DNA of 64,000 nt, from contig JAREIK010010166.1 of assembly GCA_029783825.1 (NCBI GenBank), positions 5,001 to 69,000 of the forward strand, written 5' to 3'. Positions within the stretch are counted from its first letter, which is position 1; every line of letters starts with the position of its first letter. The notes beneath the pieces were generated by a model, which saw only the letters and a program-made list of their open reading frames with translations, had not been told where the DNA came from and made no database searches. This document shows positions 41,320 through 54,600 of this stretch, piece after piece. A program made the position numbers and the translations under genes. This DNA is from Sapria himalayana. Its lineage: Eukaryota; Streptophyta; Magnoliopsida; Malpighiales; Rafflesiaceae.

Positions 41320-41560
41320 ACTTCTGGCGCCACTTCCGCCACTACCATCACTAGCGCCACTATCGTCACTTCCACTGTTGCCACCACTATAGTGGTTACC
41401 ATCGCTGATAATAGGCTTTTACATACCTATAACATGCTAAAACTCTATCCAAAAAATTCAGAGAAACACAAACATATTCATAGATATATAAAAATAGTTA
41501 ATATAGACATGAACAAACATAGATAAATGTTGATTATCATACAGTTTCAACAAAAATTTA
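41320..41560. repeat. NNC low-complexity patch plus flank, copy 1 of a direct duplication
   Basis: 41320-41400 is a run of CCACTACCATCACTAGCGCC-type triplets. It is followed by ATAGGCTTTTACATACCTAT and about 150 bp that recur at 42540-42720 after the larger triplet tract. The spacing is about 1.15 kb. Confidence 0.78.
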
Positions 41561-42170
41561 ATTAAATAATTTAATATTATTAAATTAAATTTTATAAAAA
41601 TAGAAACTATAATTAAAACTTTTAAATTAAAAAAAATTCATTTAATAACTTATTTTAATATAATATTTTAAATAACTAAAACAAAAAATAACAAAAAATA
41701 TATTACATCATTAATCAATGTATTTACCGATTGTACATAAAGTATAATATATCAATGCATTGACGTTACTTTCTCTCCCTCTGCTCCTCCAATCATTAAC
41801 TTTCTACTGCAAAAATGCTGTCTGAGTCACGGTGCTTAATATTTGCTGAAATATGTCTTCACTTATACAAGCTTCATATGAGATACAATTCGGTACCATA
41901 TCTGTACGAAATTTAAACCACCAAATAAAATCAAAATAAATAAATAAATAACTATTTTTTGGTAAATATATATTGCTGCAGTAAAATGTACATATATACT
42001 ATCATTTCACTTATACATATATTACTATAGTATATGTACATATAAACTATAGTTTTATGCATACATATATATTGAGTACATATATATACTCAGCTTATAT
42101 GTACATAAAATATTGTAGCATTATATGTATGCATATACTGACTATATACGTACGTATATACAACATTTGT
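41500..42170 (-). repeat. A2 copy of the family 3'-region unit (inverted relative to A1)
   Basis: In reverse complement it begins with palindromic ATATGTACATATA repeats (42170 down to 41970), then ACAGATATGGTACCGAATTG near 41900 and AATTTAATTTAATAATATT-type AT sequence near 41580, matching 24060-24960 in order. It marks the start of the 3' non-coding part of A2. Confidence 0.78.
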
Positions 42171-42179
42171 TGCCATTGC

Positions 42180-42545
42180 AGCTACTCCCGTTGTCCCTGC
42201 CGCTGCCTCTGCCACTACCTCTACCACTACCTCTACCACTGCCACTACCACTGCCACTACCACTGTCGATGCCACTGCCACTGCCACTGCTGCCACTATC
42301 AGTGCTATAGCTGCTGCTATTGCAGTTACCAGTGCTGCTGCTGCTACCCCCACCGCCACCGGTGCTGCCACCATTGCCACAACTGCCACTGATGTTGATG
42401 CTGCCACTGATGTCGCCTCTGCCACTACTATCGGTGCTACCATTGCTGTCGCCGCAGCCTCAGTTGCTGCCATTACCACCGCCGCCGCCGCTGATGCTGT
42501 CACCACCACTACCATCTTTGTCGTTGTTACCACTACTGCTGCTAC
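42180..42545. repeat. Trinucleotide-phased low-complexity tract (GCCACTACC-like)
   Basis: About 365 bp of CTGCCACTACCACTGCC-type triplets with C at every third position. Frames on both strands are open and give Leu/Pro, Cys/His/Tyr or Ala/Val/Thr-rich peptides, which is a composition effect. It is the most GC-rich stretch in the window. It is probably an expanded microsatellite rather than a gene. Confidence 0.9.
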
Positions 42546-43049
42546 TAAAAATAGGCTTTTACATACTTATAATAGGCTAAAACTCTACCCAAAAAATTTT
42601 GAGACACAAAAACATATTCACAAATATATAAAAACAACTATTATCGAAATAAAAAAACACAAATTAAATTTGATTGTGATACAGCTTCAACAAAAATCCA
42701 AAAGATGTCTAGTAATTATGTTTGGAGATAAAGAGAGTGCAAAAATAAAATGTTTTTAGAATAATATAGATAAGATAAGCTAGCCCTCTTTTTGATAAAA
42801 AATCGATAAATATGAGACCCAATCACTAGAAGGACCGTGGTAATGTCTGAATGCTTTGAATCAAAATTTTTTCTTTTGCCTCACATAATGTGTACTGCAA
42901 ATATTCATAATTTGGTTAATCAGAAAAGCAAAGAACAAAACCAGAATAAAAAAAATTGAAACCTGCAAAAAAATATCATAATTATTTGCTACACAGACAA
43001 AAATAAATACCAGTTCATATATAATTTTCATACTCAATCATCCTCATAA

Positions 43050-44886
43050 TTTGTAGGGAATGTTAGCCTCTCCTGTGAGGATTCGTAACTAGATCTCTGA
43101 ATGCAATCTGTTGCGCCAATGCTGCTAACTATGACTCCATATACGACATCTGTTGTTGCATTACATTTTTAATTTCTTGCATTTCTTCCATCAAATTAGT
43201 TATTTACTCATCCTTCTTTTTAATTTTGGTTTCCATAACTAAAATACGTTCATTTGTTTCTAGTGCTTGTTCGACCGCCTCATCCACCATTGCTGAGGCA
43301 GATGAATTAGATGCACGACTACTACAACAAAATGCCACTCCCTTAGAGCCGATTCCATACACTATCTGCTTCTTTCGACCTCCTATTGTCTCCAAAAAAA
43401 TAGGATCATCGTCATTTGGTTGAAGATCCATAGAACTTTAAACTTGTTGATGAGTAGTTGTCCATGTTCCTCCATTAGGTCCTGAGATAAAAATAGAGAA
43501 AAAAACTATTCTAGATATACGAAAAATAAAATAAATATTTTGAATTCAAAATAATTTTCATAATGTACGATAGTTTTATAAAATCTAATTAATAATACAA
43601 TTTTTTTACAGCAATCATCTGAGACTTGTTGTCAACATACTGACCATCCACTTTTTTCACATGCATCTTCTTGAAAATCTCATTAAAATTTGGATCTCGA
43701 CTCAATTCTCCACCCTAGAATTTATTTTTATTAAGTCATAAAAAAACAAATGATAAAAAGATGTAACTAAATTAATAAAACCATGAAGAGATTTTATTTT
43801 ATTAGACTATTAGGACAACCACAAAATATAGATATGTTTAGAATTTTAAATTTGTACCAAATCTTGAGCGTACTCAATGCTTGACTTTGAACCTCCAGTG
43901 TGTCGAGAGATTCATGTTCCTAGTCCAGCTACCTCACTTCATTATTTTTTTGTGGCAATTTTTGATTTTTTCTTCACATCTGGTTCCTCCCAATAATTAA
44001 GCCACTCGGGCCAGTCTTCCTCGTATATAAAATCATGTCTTTCTTTTATTTTCTTTAAATTATGGACAAACCCAGAATACCATTGAGCAGCTTTGATCTC
44101 TCATAATGACTTTATCTTTCCATCAAATTTGTGTGCCAATGTGCACTGATTTTATAAATAGAAAAATGACAAAAAAAATTTTATTAACTACATGAAAATA
44201 ATTATTTACTGCTTGCATAATAATCAACATAAAGTTAAGTAATTAGATATTTATTTTTCAATGCTTTTGTTTTGTTATTTTTACCTGAAAGTCATTAAAA
44301 TATGACTCTTTTGTCGATTCAGAAACTTTCTTCCAGGAGAAAGCTTTAGAATTAGCCATTTTCTTGAAATCCTTTATAATTATAGTTAAACACTTGTGAG
44401 CTGGAATAAAACTGTACAAATAAATAAATAACATTGAAAACAAGAAAATCATAATAATTAAAAAAAACCTCTAACGGTAACATCAAAATTTTTTTTTCAT
44501 TTTATTTTTACATATTTCTTTTACCTCTCATCCATAATCTCAATACTTTAAATTGACTACAGAGGAAGGCACGACATTTGATGATGTCGTTGGTATTGTA
44601 AATGAAACAATAATCAGTGTAAACTATGGTGTAGAAGATAAAGATTGATAAAAAGTGTGTGTAGGAAGCACAATTGGTGGTTGGCTTACATTTGATAAAG
44701 GTGATAGTAGATGTCTCAAAGATGGTGATGGTGATAGAAATGCAGATGGTGATTGTGATGTTGAAGTCTTGATATGGTGGCTATGAGATGGGACTGATTT
44801 GCAACATGATGTAACATACTAGTTGAATTTGGTTCATTTCTATGACCACGTCAACCTCCGCCACAACCACGTCCTTTAGGCACCAT
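43050..44886 (-). pseudogene. Transposase_24-type (TNPA-like) gene of A2, decayed
   Basis: Second gene of En/Spm CACTA elements; in the type element its product binds subterminal repeats and assists transposition. The ATG at 44886 opens MVPKGRGCGGG-stop-RGH, a glycine/arginine N-terminus typical of these proteins. An exon near 44.45-44.28 kb reads KMANSKAFSWKKVSESTKES then YFNDFQ. An exon at 44.16-43.86 kb gives WPEWLNYWEEPDVKKKSKIA and HTGGSKSS. An exon near 43.72-43.61 kb gives GGELSRDPNFNEIFKKMHVK. The last exon, 43.49-43.05 kb, gives FLETIGGRKKQIVYGIGSKG and a coiled-coil-like ALETNERILVMETKIKKKDE. The WKKV, HTGGS, ElF-K-H and GSKG blocks are characteristic of the family. Several stops interrupt the exons. 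It lies 3' of tnp2 on the same strand, the normal order. Confidence 0.85.
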
Positions 44887-45169
44887 CTGTTGTACAAAAT
44901 AAAACATAGAACAAAAATTGGGATATGATGAACAAGCATGCATTTTCGAATAAAACACACCGATAAATTCCAACAAAATGTAAAAAGTCTTTTATAATTG
45001 AAATTTATAATAAAATTATAACTATTTAAAATTATAACAAAAATAGTGATAGATTTTGTCTGATTCCGATAGAAGTTCGAACACATCTTCAGATACAAAA
45101 TGATCATCTTCAATTTCTATTGTGTCACCATTTGAGTCACATAAATTTTTTGGATCTTCATTTACATTT

Positions 45170-48100
45170 AAAGGCTCAAAATTATTTATGTCATCTTTCT
45201 GGAATGCCGGTGCAATTTCTAAGTTTGCACTTCTTTGTTGCGATGTTGGTACTTGAAATTTTGATCGAGCTTTGATTTTGCAAATCGCCCACTAAACTTT
45301 CTTATCATGAGATAAACTCAGATTTGTAAAATAAATAACTAAGTGGCTTGAACTGCCAAAATAAATGGCTCATATAAAAAGCACTCACACTTAAATAATA
45401 CAATCCTATTGGTTTCGAGTCACGGATACTCCAACTCAATAACCTCTTTGAGTTGACCATAATAATCAATCTCATCTACACTATAACCTGAGCCTTTAAT
45501 ACATACACCACTATTCATTGTTATTTAGAAGAACCATACCCGATTGTGTGAAATTTATATCTATTAACAAAATACCCAGGATAGGTAGTAACATATCTAA
45601 ATGGGCCTTTACTTAGATTCTGAATGAAAATATTTGAATCTCCATTTGAAGGATCAATTGCCTGTGAAAAATTAAAAAAATGATATTAACAAATAAAAGA
45701 TACTAATAAATTAAATAATTCAAAAATATAAAACTTAATTATTTATACATAATTTTTTAACTAATTCGTAAATTCAGTTTCTAGCATATAATCGACATCT
45801 TTGATGGAAATTGCTGGATATCTATATTTTAACAACTCAACATAAATACTGCACAAATATAAAAAGAGAGTAAAAAAATGAATATCAATTTTTAATAATT
45901 CCTATTAAAAATAAAATTAAATTATGATTAAATCTGCAACCATTTTGGGTATACATATTCAATATATGGTGCAACCTCCTCACAATTAAGTAAAACGTGG
46001 CTCCGAGTTGCTTTGTACTCTTCATTTGTCATACATATTTTAATTGCTCTTCCAAATGCTCTTCCAGGTTTCTTGAAGAAAGATAGTTTGTCCCTAGATT
46101 CATCTTTTTCCATCACATGACCTTCATAATTCCGTGGCACATTTATATTCTTTGTATTGATATGATCCTCAAAATAATAAGATCAAATTGATGATACTTT
46201 TTCTACTAAATATGCATTGCAAATTGAACGTTCAACTTTTGCCTTGTTTCTAACATTCAATTTCAACTTACGAAGATACCTACATCCATAATGTCATGTT
46301 TCAATTAGATTAAATTACAATAATACTTAAAGTACTAAATAATAAAACACGGCAAATTATATGTATTTACCTCTTAAAGGGGTACATCAATTGAATTGCA
46401 CTAGCCCTGCAATCATTGCTTCATATACCAAATGGAGAGGCAAATGCTCCATCGAGTCAAAAAAACTCGGTGGGAATATCCATTCAAGCTTACAAATAAT
46501 AAGTGGAATGTCATTCTCCAGCCTCACCAAGTCATCTTTTTTGATTGTGATTGTAGTTAGCTATTTGAAAAACAAACTAAGTTCTATAAGGTCCTTCCAA
46601 TCACTTAGTGGAAGTAATTCACGGAATGCAATTGGTATTAATCTCTGCATAAATACATGACAGTCATGAGATTTCATTCCAAATAACTTAAGATTCTTCA
46701 TATTCACGCATCTACCCATATTTGACAAATATCCATCAGGGAATTTCAAATTTTTAACCTATTCACACAATATGTGTCTTGCCTTCTTATCATGTGTGTA
46801 GCAAGCTTTAGAGAATTTACCTGTTCCCTCATTCAGTTTCAATTCAGGACACTAACTATAATCATTCAGCTCTTGTCTTGATTTTAAAGTATCTTTTGTT
46901 TTTCCGTCTACATTAAGGATAGTGTTGAAAACATTGTCAAAAACATTTTTTTAAATATGCATTACATCTAAGTTATGACGAATTAAATTCGACTTCCAAT
47001 AGGGAAAGTCCCAAAAAATACTACGTTTCCTCCAGCCAAATAATTTGCCTATTGGTCTTTTACTTCAAGTAGCTTCATTTTTAGTTACTTTCGTTAAATT
47101 CAAACTTTGAATCTCTATCATAATATCATCTCTTGAACAAACTACTAGTGCAACTGTCATCACAGTTTTATTTTTTATAAATATAGTTCTATTTCTTTGA
47201 AATGTATGATTCATAGGTAGAAACTTACGATGGTTATCAAACCATTATTGTTCACCACTAAATTTGAGGGTAAACGCATCCGAATTCATCATGCAATACG
47301 GCATTGTAATTGTCTTATAGTACCCCAGCCAAACAATATTGAATATGAAGGAAAGTCACTTACCATCCACATAAGGGCTGCCCGTATAATGAAATTCTTC
47401 TTTTTTTGAGATATCACATGTATTCATGCCAACATCCCATAAATGAGTTAACTCTGAAATAAGAGGCTGTAAGAAAACATCCAGCATGTCTTTCGAATTT
47501 TTTGGCCCTGGAACCAATATTGACAATAACATATATTGCTCCTTTATACACAACCATGGAGGCAAGTTATACGGTGTCACTATCACTGGCCATGTTGAAT
47601 ACTAATATCCAAATTGCCCAAATGGCTGAAATCCATCCATGCAGATTCCCAATCGCACATTTTGACTTTCTGCTGCAAAATCTTGATGTAATAATTAAAA
47701 TGCTTCCAAGTAGGTGAATCTAATGGATGATGCATTACTCCTTCTTCAACTTCATGCTCGAAATGCCACCTCATATCATTTGTTGTAGTATTTGATGAAT
47801 ATAGTTTCTATAATCGAGGAATTAATGGAAAATAATACATCTTCTAAAAGACAACCATCAATTTTTGTCATGTATCTACAATATGTGGTGCTTTCATAAA
47901 TCAAGGATGATCACAAAACTTACAGCTAAGTAAATCACTATCACCGCCCCAATATAACATGCATCGATTTAAACAACAATCAATTTTGTTCACTGGTAGA
48001 CCCATTCCTCGTAGTAACTTCTTTGTGTTGTAAAAGTTGTTAGTGATCAAATTAATATCTGGAATAATCTCATTCATCAGTTCTGTCACCTGATCATATA

Positions 48101-48650
48101 ATTTCTCAGACATATGCTTTTTTGATTCAATCCTCATTAGTCGAGCCACAAGTGACAATTGTGAATGTGTTTTACAACCATGCCACAACTCTTTATCTAC
48201 AACTTTAAGTATTTCATAAAATTTATGAGCTTCAAGATTATGTGGTTCATCCATGTAATCCATATTGAAGTCAACACTAGCAGCTTCTGTGATCATTCTA
48301 TGGTATGTGTTTGATGATTATTCACCACAAGATAACGATTCAATACCATTATTTTGGTCATTATTCAGAGTCATTCTACTTTCTCCATGATAAAACCAAA
48401 TAAAATAATTTGGCACAAAGCCATATTTAGCTAAATGATATCTTATAGTGTTTGCATCAAGAAAAATGATATTTTGACACTTGCGATGATTACTTGGACA
48501 CTTAATTTTGTCTCCATCCATCAATCTCGATTGACTAGATACAAAATTAATTAAAAGTTTCCAGCCCAGTCAAAAAAATCTTTATTCAAAAATCCATTAA
48601 TAACCCTTCTGTACATCCACTAACGATCTGAGCTCAAGTTACCATGTTTT
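45170..48650 (-). pseudogene. CACTA tnp2 transposase gene of A2, nearly full length but decayed
   Basis: Domains in order on -: transposase-associated domain (WMYRRVINGFLNKDFFDWAG near 48.6 kb; FLDANTIRYHLAKYGFVPNY near 48.45 kb), linker (NLEAHKFYEILKVVDKELWH), tnp2 N-terminal part (LLRGMGLPVNKIDCCLNRCM; SDLLSCKFCDHP near 47.9 kb; MRWHFEHE and HPLDSPTWKHF near 47.75 kb; LPPWLCIKEQYMLLSILVPG near 47.53 kb), core (FLPMNHTFQRNRTIFIKNKT, FWDFPYWKSNLIRHNLDVMH near 47.0 kb, DGKTKDTLKSRQELNDYS), DUF4218 (FGMKSHDCHVFMQRLIPIAF near 46.67 kb; KLEWIFPPSFFDSMEHLPLH near 46.46 kb; AFGRAIKICMTNEEYKATRS near 46.05 kb), and a DUF4216-like C-terminus (FVNRYKFHTIGYGSSK near 45.55 kb). Stops occur inside several blocks, for example HI-stop-KNVFDN, and there is a frameshift near 48.56 kb. 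The tandem array lies directly 5'. Confidence 0.92.
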
Positions 48651-48909
48651 ATTTACAAAAAATAATGCCTAATCATTATTTTGAATAAAACATTCTATTA
48701 CTTCAAAATATACAAATAATTAAATAAAATCATTTACAAATGAATATTTAAAAATTAAATATCATGAATATCTAGGCAATGCTTTTGCAGAATCTACATT
48801 AATAGATAATGTAATTTTTAGCATGATAAAGATTAATAGATATCGTAGTTATAATAAACAAAGGGTGAAAAACGTGATAATGCACAAGAAAGGAAAGCAA
48901 AAAAAGACA

Positions 48910-49069
48910 TTTAATGTTTGAAGGAGGAGAGGGAGATAGGAAGAAAGAGAGAGAGAGAGATAAGGCGGGGGAGAGAGAGAGCGGTAGAGAAATGGGGAGA
49001 CATGGGGAGAGAGAGAGAGAGAGAGAAGGAGGGAGAGTGATAGGGAGAGAAATGGTGAAAAGGGAGAGA

Positions 49070-49105
<36 letters not shown>

Positions 49106-49275
49106 GAGAAAGAGGGAGAGGGAGGGAGAGAGAGAAAGAGGGAGAGAGAGAGAGAGAACCAGAGAGAAAAGAGAGCAAGGAAAAAAAATAACAAAAGAGA
49201 TAGAGTGACACAAAGAAAAGAGGAATTGAGTGATAGAAAGAATTAGAGAGGGAGAGAGAGAGAGAGACACATAGA
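48910..49275. repeat. GA-rich microsatellite tract
   Basis: GAGAGA runs interrupted by GGGAGA, GAAAGA and similar steps over about 365 bp. It lies in the leader of tnp2 between the gene and the tandem array. Open frames rich in Ser/Leu on - or Arg/Glu on + are composition artefacts. Confidence 0.93.
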
Positions 49276-49519
49276 GAGTGCAGTATTAGAATTAAAAATT
49301 ATATAAAAGAAAATAAAATTTCTTCGGTATAAACCTATCAAATATTACATCTTTTGTTATACACAAATTCATATTTGAGCATAAGGCCCAAGGGCTGGGA
49401 TTAGGTAAGAGTACGACCCTTATTTGTATTATAACATATATGAGCCTGATCAATAGACACTCTGATGCTACGTGCTTAAATATTGTTGATATTATATCTT
49501 TTGCCATTTAATTTCAAAT

Positions 49520-50640
49520 GAGTTCAACAAATTAATATTATCTCATATATAATTATATGTTAGGATACATATAGTAAATGTAGTTATAAATAGTTACATA
49601 TAATTAAATATATAATTATATATAGATATATGCATAAAAGTAGTTATAAGTAAATATAAATAAATATATACAAAGTTATAAACAATTTTCTAGATATACA
49701 TATAAGTATACATATATATATAAATAATTAAAAATAAAATTATATTTATTTATATTAAGTTATTTATAGTTTTAAGAATATTTATATATAGTAATACACA
49801 TATAGTTAAACATTGTGTTGTATGTTTTTATACATATAATTATAAATATTGTTACATGTAGTTATACATTTAGTTACACGTATAGTTAAACTTATATTTA
49901 TACATGTATATATATATTTTTTATCATATAATTTCATATATTTATACATATAGTTATGTATAGGTATGGATATACTAAAATATATTTTTTATACTAATAT
50001 AAAAATGTATATTAAATAAATTTTGTTAATTATATATTTAAATAAAGTTATCTATATGTTTTTATAGTTATACATATAGTAAGATAGAATTATTTATAGT
50101 TATATGTTAGTATACATATAATATATATGATATAAAAAATTATATATTGTTAAACATTTAGATATATATATTTATACGAGTAGTTAAATTTAGTTTTACA
50201 TAAATATATACAATGTTATAAACAAATATATAGATTTACATATAAGTATAAATAATTAAAATTATTGTTATATTTAATTATATAAAGTTTTATTTAGTTT
50301 TACAAATAATTATATATAGTTATACACATATAATTAAATATGATGTTGTATTTTATTATACATCTAATTATAAATATAGTTACATGTGATTATACATATA
50401 GTTACACGTATAGTTAAACTAATATTTATACATGTATGTATATATATTTGTTTATATAATTTCATATATTTATACTTATAGTTATGTATAGGTATGGATA
50501 TACTAAAATACATTTTTTATACTAATATATAAAAATGTATATTAAATATATGTTGTTACTCATATATTTAAATATAGGTTATATATTAATAATATAAAAT
50601 TATGTATATTTATATGTTATTATACATATAATATATATAG

Positions 50641-50671
<31 letters not shown>

Positions 50672-51400
50672 TCATATGAGTAGTTATATTTAGTTATACG
50701 TAAATATATAGTTATAAACAAGTATATATATGTACATATATGTATACATATATGTATACATATATGTATAAATAGTTAAAAATATAGTTATATTTAATTA
50801 TATAATGTTTTCTTTTGTTTTAAAAATATTTATATATAGTTATACACATATAATTAAACATAATGTTGAATGTTGTTATACATGTAATTATAAATATAGT
50901 TACATGTGGTTATCATATAATTACACGTATAGTTAAACTTATATTTATACATGTAGGTATATATATATATATTTATATAATTTTATATATCTATACCTAT
51001 AGTTATCTATAGGTATAGATATAGTTAAATATATTTTTGGATACTAATATAGACAAATGTATACTAAATATAAGTAGTAAATTATATATTTAAATATAGT
51101 TATGTATAAAGCTTTTATAGTAATACATATAATAAGATACAATTATTTATTGTTATAAGTTATTAACATATAGCATATATAACTATAAATATTTTTATAT
51201 AGTTAAACATATAGTTATATATAGATATATTCATACAACTAGTTATACATAAATATATAACGTTATAAATAAATATATAGATTTACATATATGAATACAT
51301 ACTTACAAATAGAGTTATATCTAATTAAATAGAGTGTTATATAGTTATACAATTATTTATAGTTATACAAATATTTATATTAGTCATACAACTTCAACAA
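49520..51400 (-). repeat. A2 tandem array (~525-bp units), inverted relative to A1
   Basis: The landmark GTTACATGTGATTATACATA / AATTATAAATATAGTTACAT recurs near 49.84, 50.37 and 50.90 kb, a period near 525 bp, and is the reverse complement of the units at 2.4-3.84 and 14.25-17.33 kb. It lies upstream of tnp2 as in the A0 remnant. Confidence 0.85.
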
Positions 51401-51580
51401 ATATCTAAAATATGGCCAATAATGTTGTTTAGAGAGAGAGAGAGCGAGAAAAGAAATACTATATTTCTACAATTTTTTACATGAGCAGGAAGTTATTTTT
51501 AATGGCCATTTACTACTGCTTCTATAGCAAAGAGATGTTCTGCTAAAGTATCATAAATTTCATCCATATATCTGCATGTC

Positions 51581-51626
<46 letters not shown>

Positions 51627-53400
51627 AAAAATATGAAGATTAATACATGAAAATAAAAAAAAAGATGATATTAAAAAAAATAATATTCAATAATAATAAT
51701 ATATAATTAAAACTCATGCCTTTACATAATGAATAAAAATGATGGATGAAACTTTACATATTGTGTATTTCCATAAAAAATAAAATAACTGAATAATATA
51801 AATAAAAACTCACAATAATATAATATTTTGAATAAAAATTATAAAATGACTATCATTTATTAAATAAAATAATAATTCATTTATAAATACAAAAAGAAAC
51901 TATAAATACTATTAATCTATATGAATCATCCCATCCTAGTATCTCAAGATAAAAAAATATAAAAATACAATATAATTCTCAATAGTTTTGAAATTTTTAT
52001 TTTTATTTACAACTTATTAATGTTCTTTATTATTCATTTTACTATATTTTTATAATATGTTACTATTTTTTTATTATATTGTATTGATATTTTTAAAATT
52101 ATAAAATTTATATTTATTTTATTAAGATATGAAATAATATTTAAATATATATGTTATGGACTAAAAAATAATTAGTAAATATGTTTATATCATATTAAAC
52201 TATAAAAGAGTACTCGCATAAACGAGTACTCACATATATTTGCTAGTACTATAAATTAATGTTTCATTAATGATACATATATTTCCATAAAACTTCTCAT
52301 ATTTTCTTATATTCTTTATTACTATTTATTACAAGATACATCTGCCACAAATTTTTTGAAACATGAAACTTAGATTCAATCTTGTAGGTTACAACTTTAT
52401 GGTACTCAACTAATAGCTACACCGTTCAACTAATAATTACTCCTCATATTTATTAGTTTTTTAAATTGGTTAAAATAAACATATTGGAGCACAAAAAAAT
52501 TACTGTGTTTTAAAAGATGATGTTATTAACATGGCAGGATAAAGGGTGTCCTAATGAATGTTGTCGTAAGAAGAATACTCTTGTAAGGCATGAAATTCAT
52601 CAACATTATAGAGATGCCCAAACTCTTCATAATCCACAGTTGTTAATGGTATAAATTATAGTTAATATATATTTGGTAGAAGTTGAATTTTTAGAGTAAA
52701 AATAAACTACATTTTTGTGGCTAAAATCATAAATTAAAGTTGATAAAACATTTTTTGGTAGAAAAAAATCTATTGTGTTGCATGACATTGTGGGGATTAT
52801 AAACATTAAAAATATCTAAATATTTTTAATAGTTTTATATCCTCTATCTAAATCAAAAATGTTATAGATTTAAGATATTATATTTTTTTTATCTACCTAC
52901 CCTTCTCCCAAACTCAACCCAAAATTTTTATTTGGCTCTTATATAAGCTATGAGGCTTCATGATTAGAATAGGTAATATTCACGTCCCAACATCTGAACA
53001 ACATGATAAATGATAGCACCATTGAAAACATATCCAACATATATGAGGATCGGACTCATATATTTAGTGTTAGAGTATTCATCATCTTTTGCAAATCAGT
53101 CTACCATGTTGTTGGTTTGGATTTTTATTACCATGCTATTTGTTTTTAAAAATATTATTCTTGATAGTAATTATGTACAAAAAAAGTTTGGTTCATATAT
53201 TTTTTACTATCTTAGCTTGAGTGTCCATGACACATTGCTATATGTTGATCTTATTATATCAGTATGAAATCATTATTTTAATATTATTAAACTTGATTCA
53301 ACAAGTCCACTCATCACTAACACAGGAGAGATCACAAGGAATCGCACACTACGAGACATCTATTGAAGAAATATTGAAATTATTAGAAATATAAGTGTTT
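51401..53400. other. A2 5' region, AT-rich; one exon-like patch near 52.53 kb
   Basis: Includes a GA run at 51431-51453 and an AT run at about 51582-51624. The patch 52535-52648 is open on + (WQDKGCPNECCRKKNTLVRH, then EIHQHYRDAQTLHNPQLLM) between CATGGCAG and GGTATAA, which could be splice sites; I do not recognise it. The frame open at 53010-53267 on + is Phe/Ile/Leu-rich and unconvincing. Confidence 0.35.
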
Positions 53401-53619
53401 TATTACAAGAAACATAAATATGAAGTTATTATATGTTTCAGATAATTTCAAGATAAATTTACTTTACAAAATGTTAGATACATGGTAAATATAAATCTTT
53501 ATATATACACACACACACAGACACACACACACCATGATAATCTTTGTTAAAGATAAGTGCAACCATAAGAATATAAATGAATCATGTAGGAAAGTGATAA
53601 TAAAGTCTATGAAAAAATT

Positions 53620-54230
53620 AATAAGAATAATTATTTTTATATCATATGTTGACTTACAAGCTTATCACATGCTTACTTGCATGAATATCATGAGTTAGTA
53701 TGTATGATTTCCATGTCTTGGTTTATATGAGTGATAAGTATTGATTATGTGCTTACTATGTGTTCTCGTGCATTAATGCCAAGTGCTTGAAAGTGTGCTT
53801 GTTATATGATGATGTGTATAATTGCCAAGGATTGAGTTGACATGTGAAAGCCATGTGTTGGCTTACTAAATGTTGCATCAAAAATTAAAAAACTTGGAAT
53901 CTTGCCTATAAATAAAAGTGATTTGGGGTTCCTAGCACACAACGCATATTAAAGAGAACATTTCAAAGTGAAATGATAAACTCTTTCTCAATTTTTTTCA
54001 ATTACATGTGTGAATATTATTGAGTTTTCTAGAAGTTGGTTGGATAGTTAAACTAGTTCAATCGAGTATAATTAGTTTAATTTAATTTGACATGCTAAAC
54101 TATTATTTTATTTATTTTATTTATTTCATTTATTTCATTTATTTCATTTATTTCATTTATTTCATGTATTTCATTTATTTTATTTTATTTTATTTTTAAA
54201 TTCAATCATTACTCATTTTTGAATATTTTT
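53620..54230 (+). other. Possible solo LTR or promoter remnant
   Basis: A stretch with LTR-like texture: repeated short TGATTATGTGCTTAC/ATGCTTAC phrases, a TATA-like GCCTATAAATAAAAG at about 53904, and a pyrimidine-rich 3' part. I could not define both ends or a target duplication, so the call is tentative. Confidence 0.3.
54105..54200. repeat. ATTTC/ATTTT tandem repeat
   Basis: TTTATTTCAT units repeated about nine times with TTTTATTTAT variants at each edge. Confidence 0.9.
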
Positions 54231-54600
54231 TGTAGATATCAAGTAGGCATATCTACGTATGTGTACTAGTTATGTATAAAATACACATGCATATTGATGT
54301 ATACTATTTTTGTAGATATCAAGTCGGCATCCCAAAGTATGTATATTAGTTATGTATAAAATATATATGGATATTGATGTATACTATTTTTGTAGATATC
54401 AAGTCGGCATACCAAAGTATGTATACTAGTTATGTTTAAAATATATATGGATATTGATGGATACTATTTTTATAGATATCAAGTCAGCATACCTAAGTAT
54501 GTATACTTGTTATGTATAAAATATATTGCATATTGATGTATACTATTTTTGTAGATATCAAGTCAGGAAACCTAAGTATATATATAGTTTATATATTATT
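54231..54600 (+). repeat. ~80-bp tandem repeat, four full copies plus a partial
   Basis: TGTAGATATCAAGTCGGCAT starts copies at 54231, 54310, 54391, 54471 and 54550, spacings 79, 81, 80 and 79 bp. Each copy continues with GTATGTATACTAGTTATGTA and ends ATTGATGTATACTATTTT. The last is cut short. Confidence 0.95.

Noticed and set aside
42057..42580. Ala/Val/Thr-rich, Leu/Pro-rich and Cys/His-rich proteins on both strands
   Set aside because: All frames are open because of the NNC triplet bias; there is no domain and no support for a start or exon structure.
48799..49270. Ser/Leu-rich (-) and Arg/Glu-rich (+) proteins
   Set aside because: Produced by the GA microsatellite; several frames are open at once.
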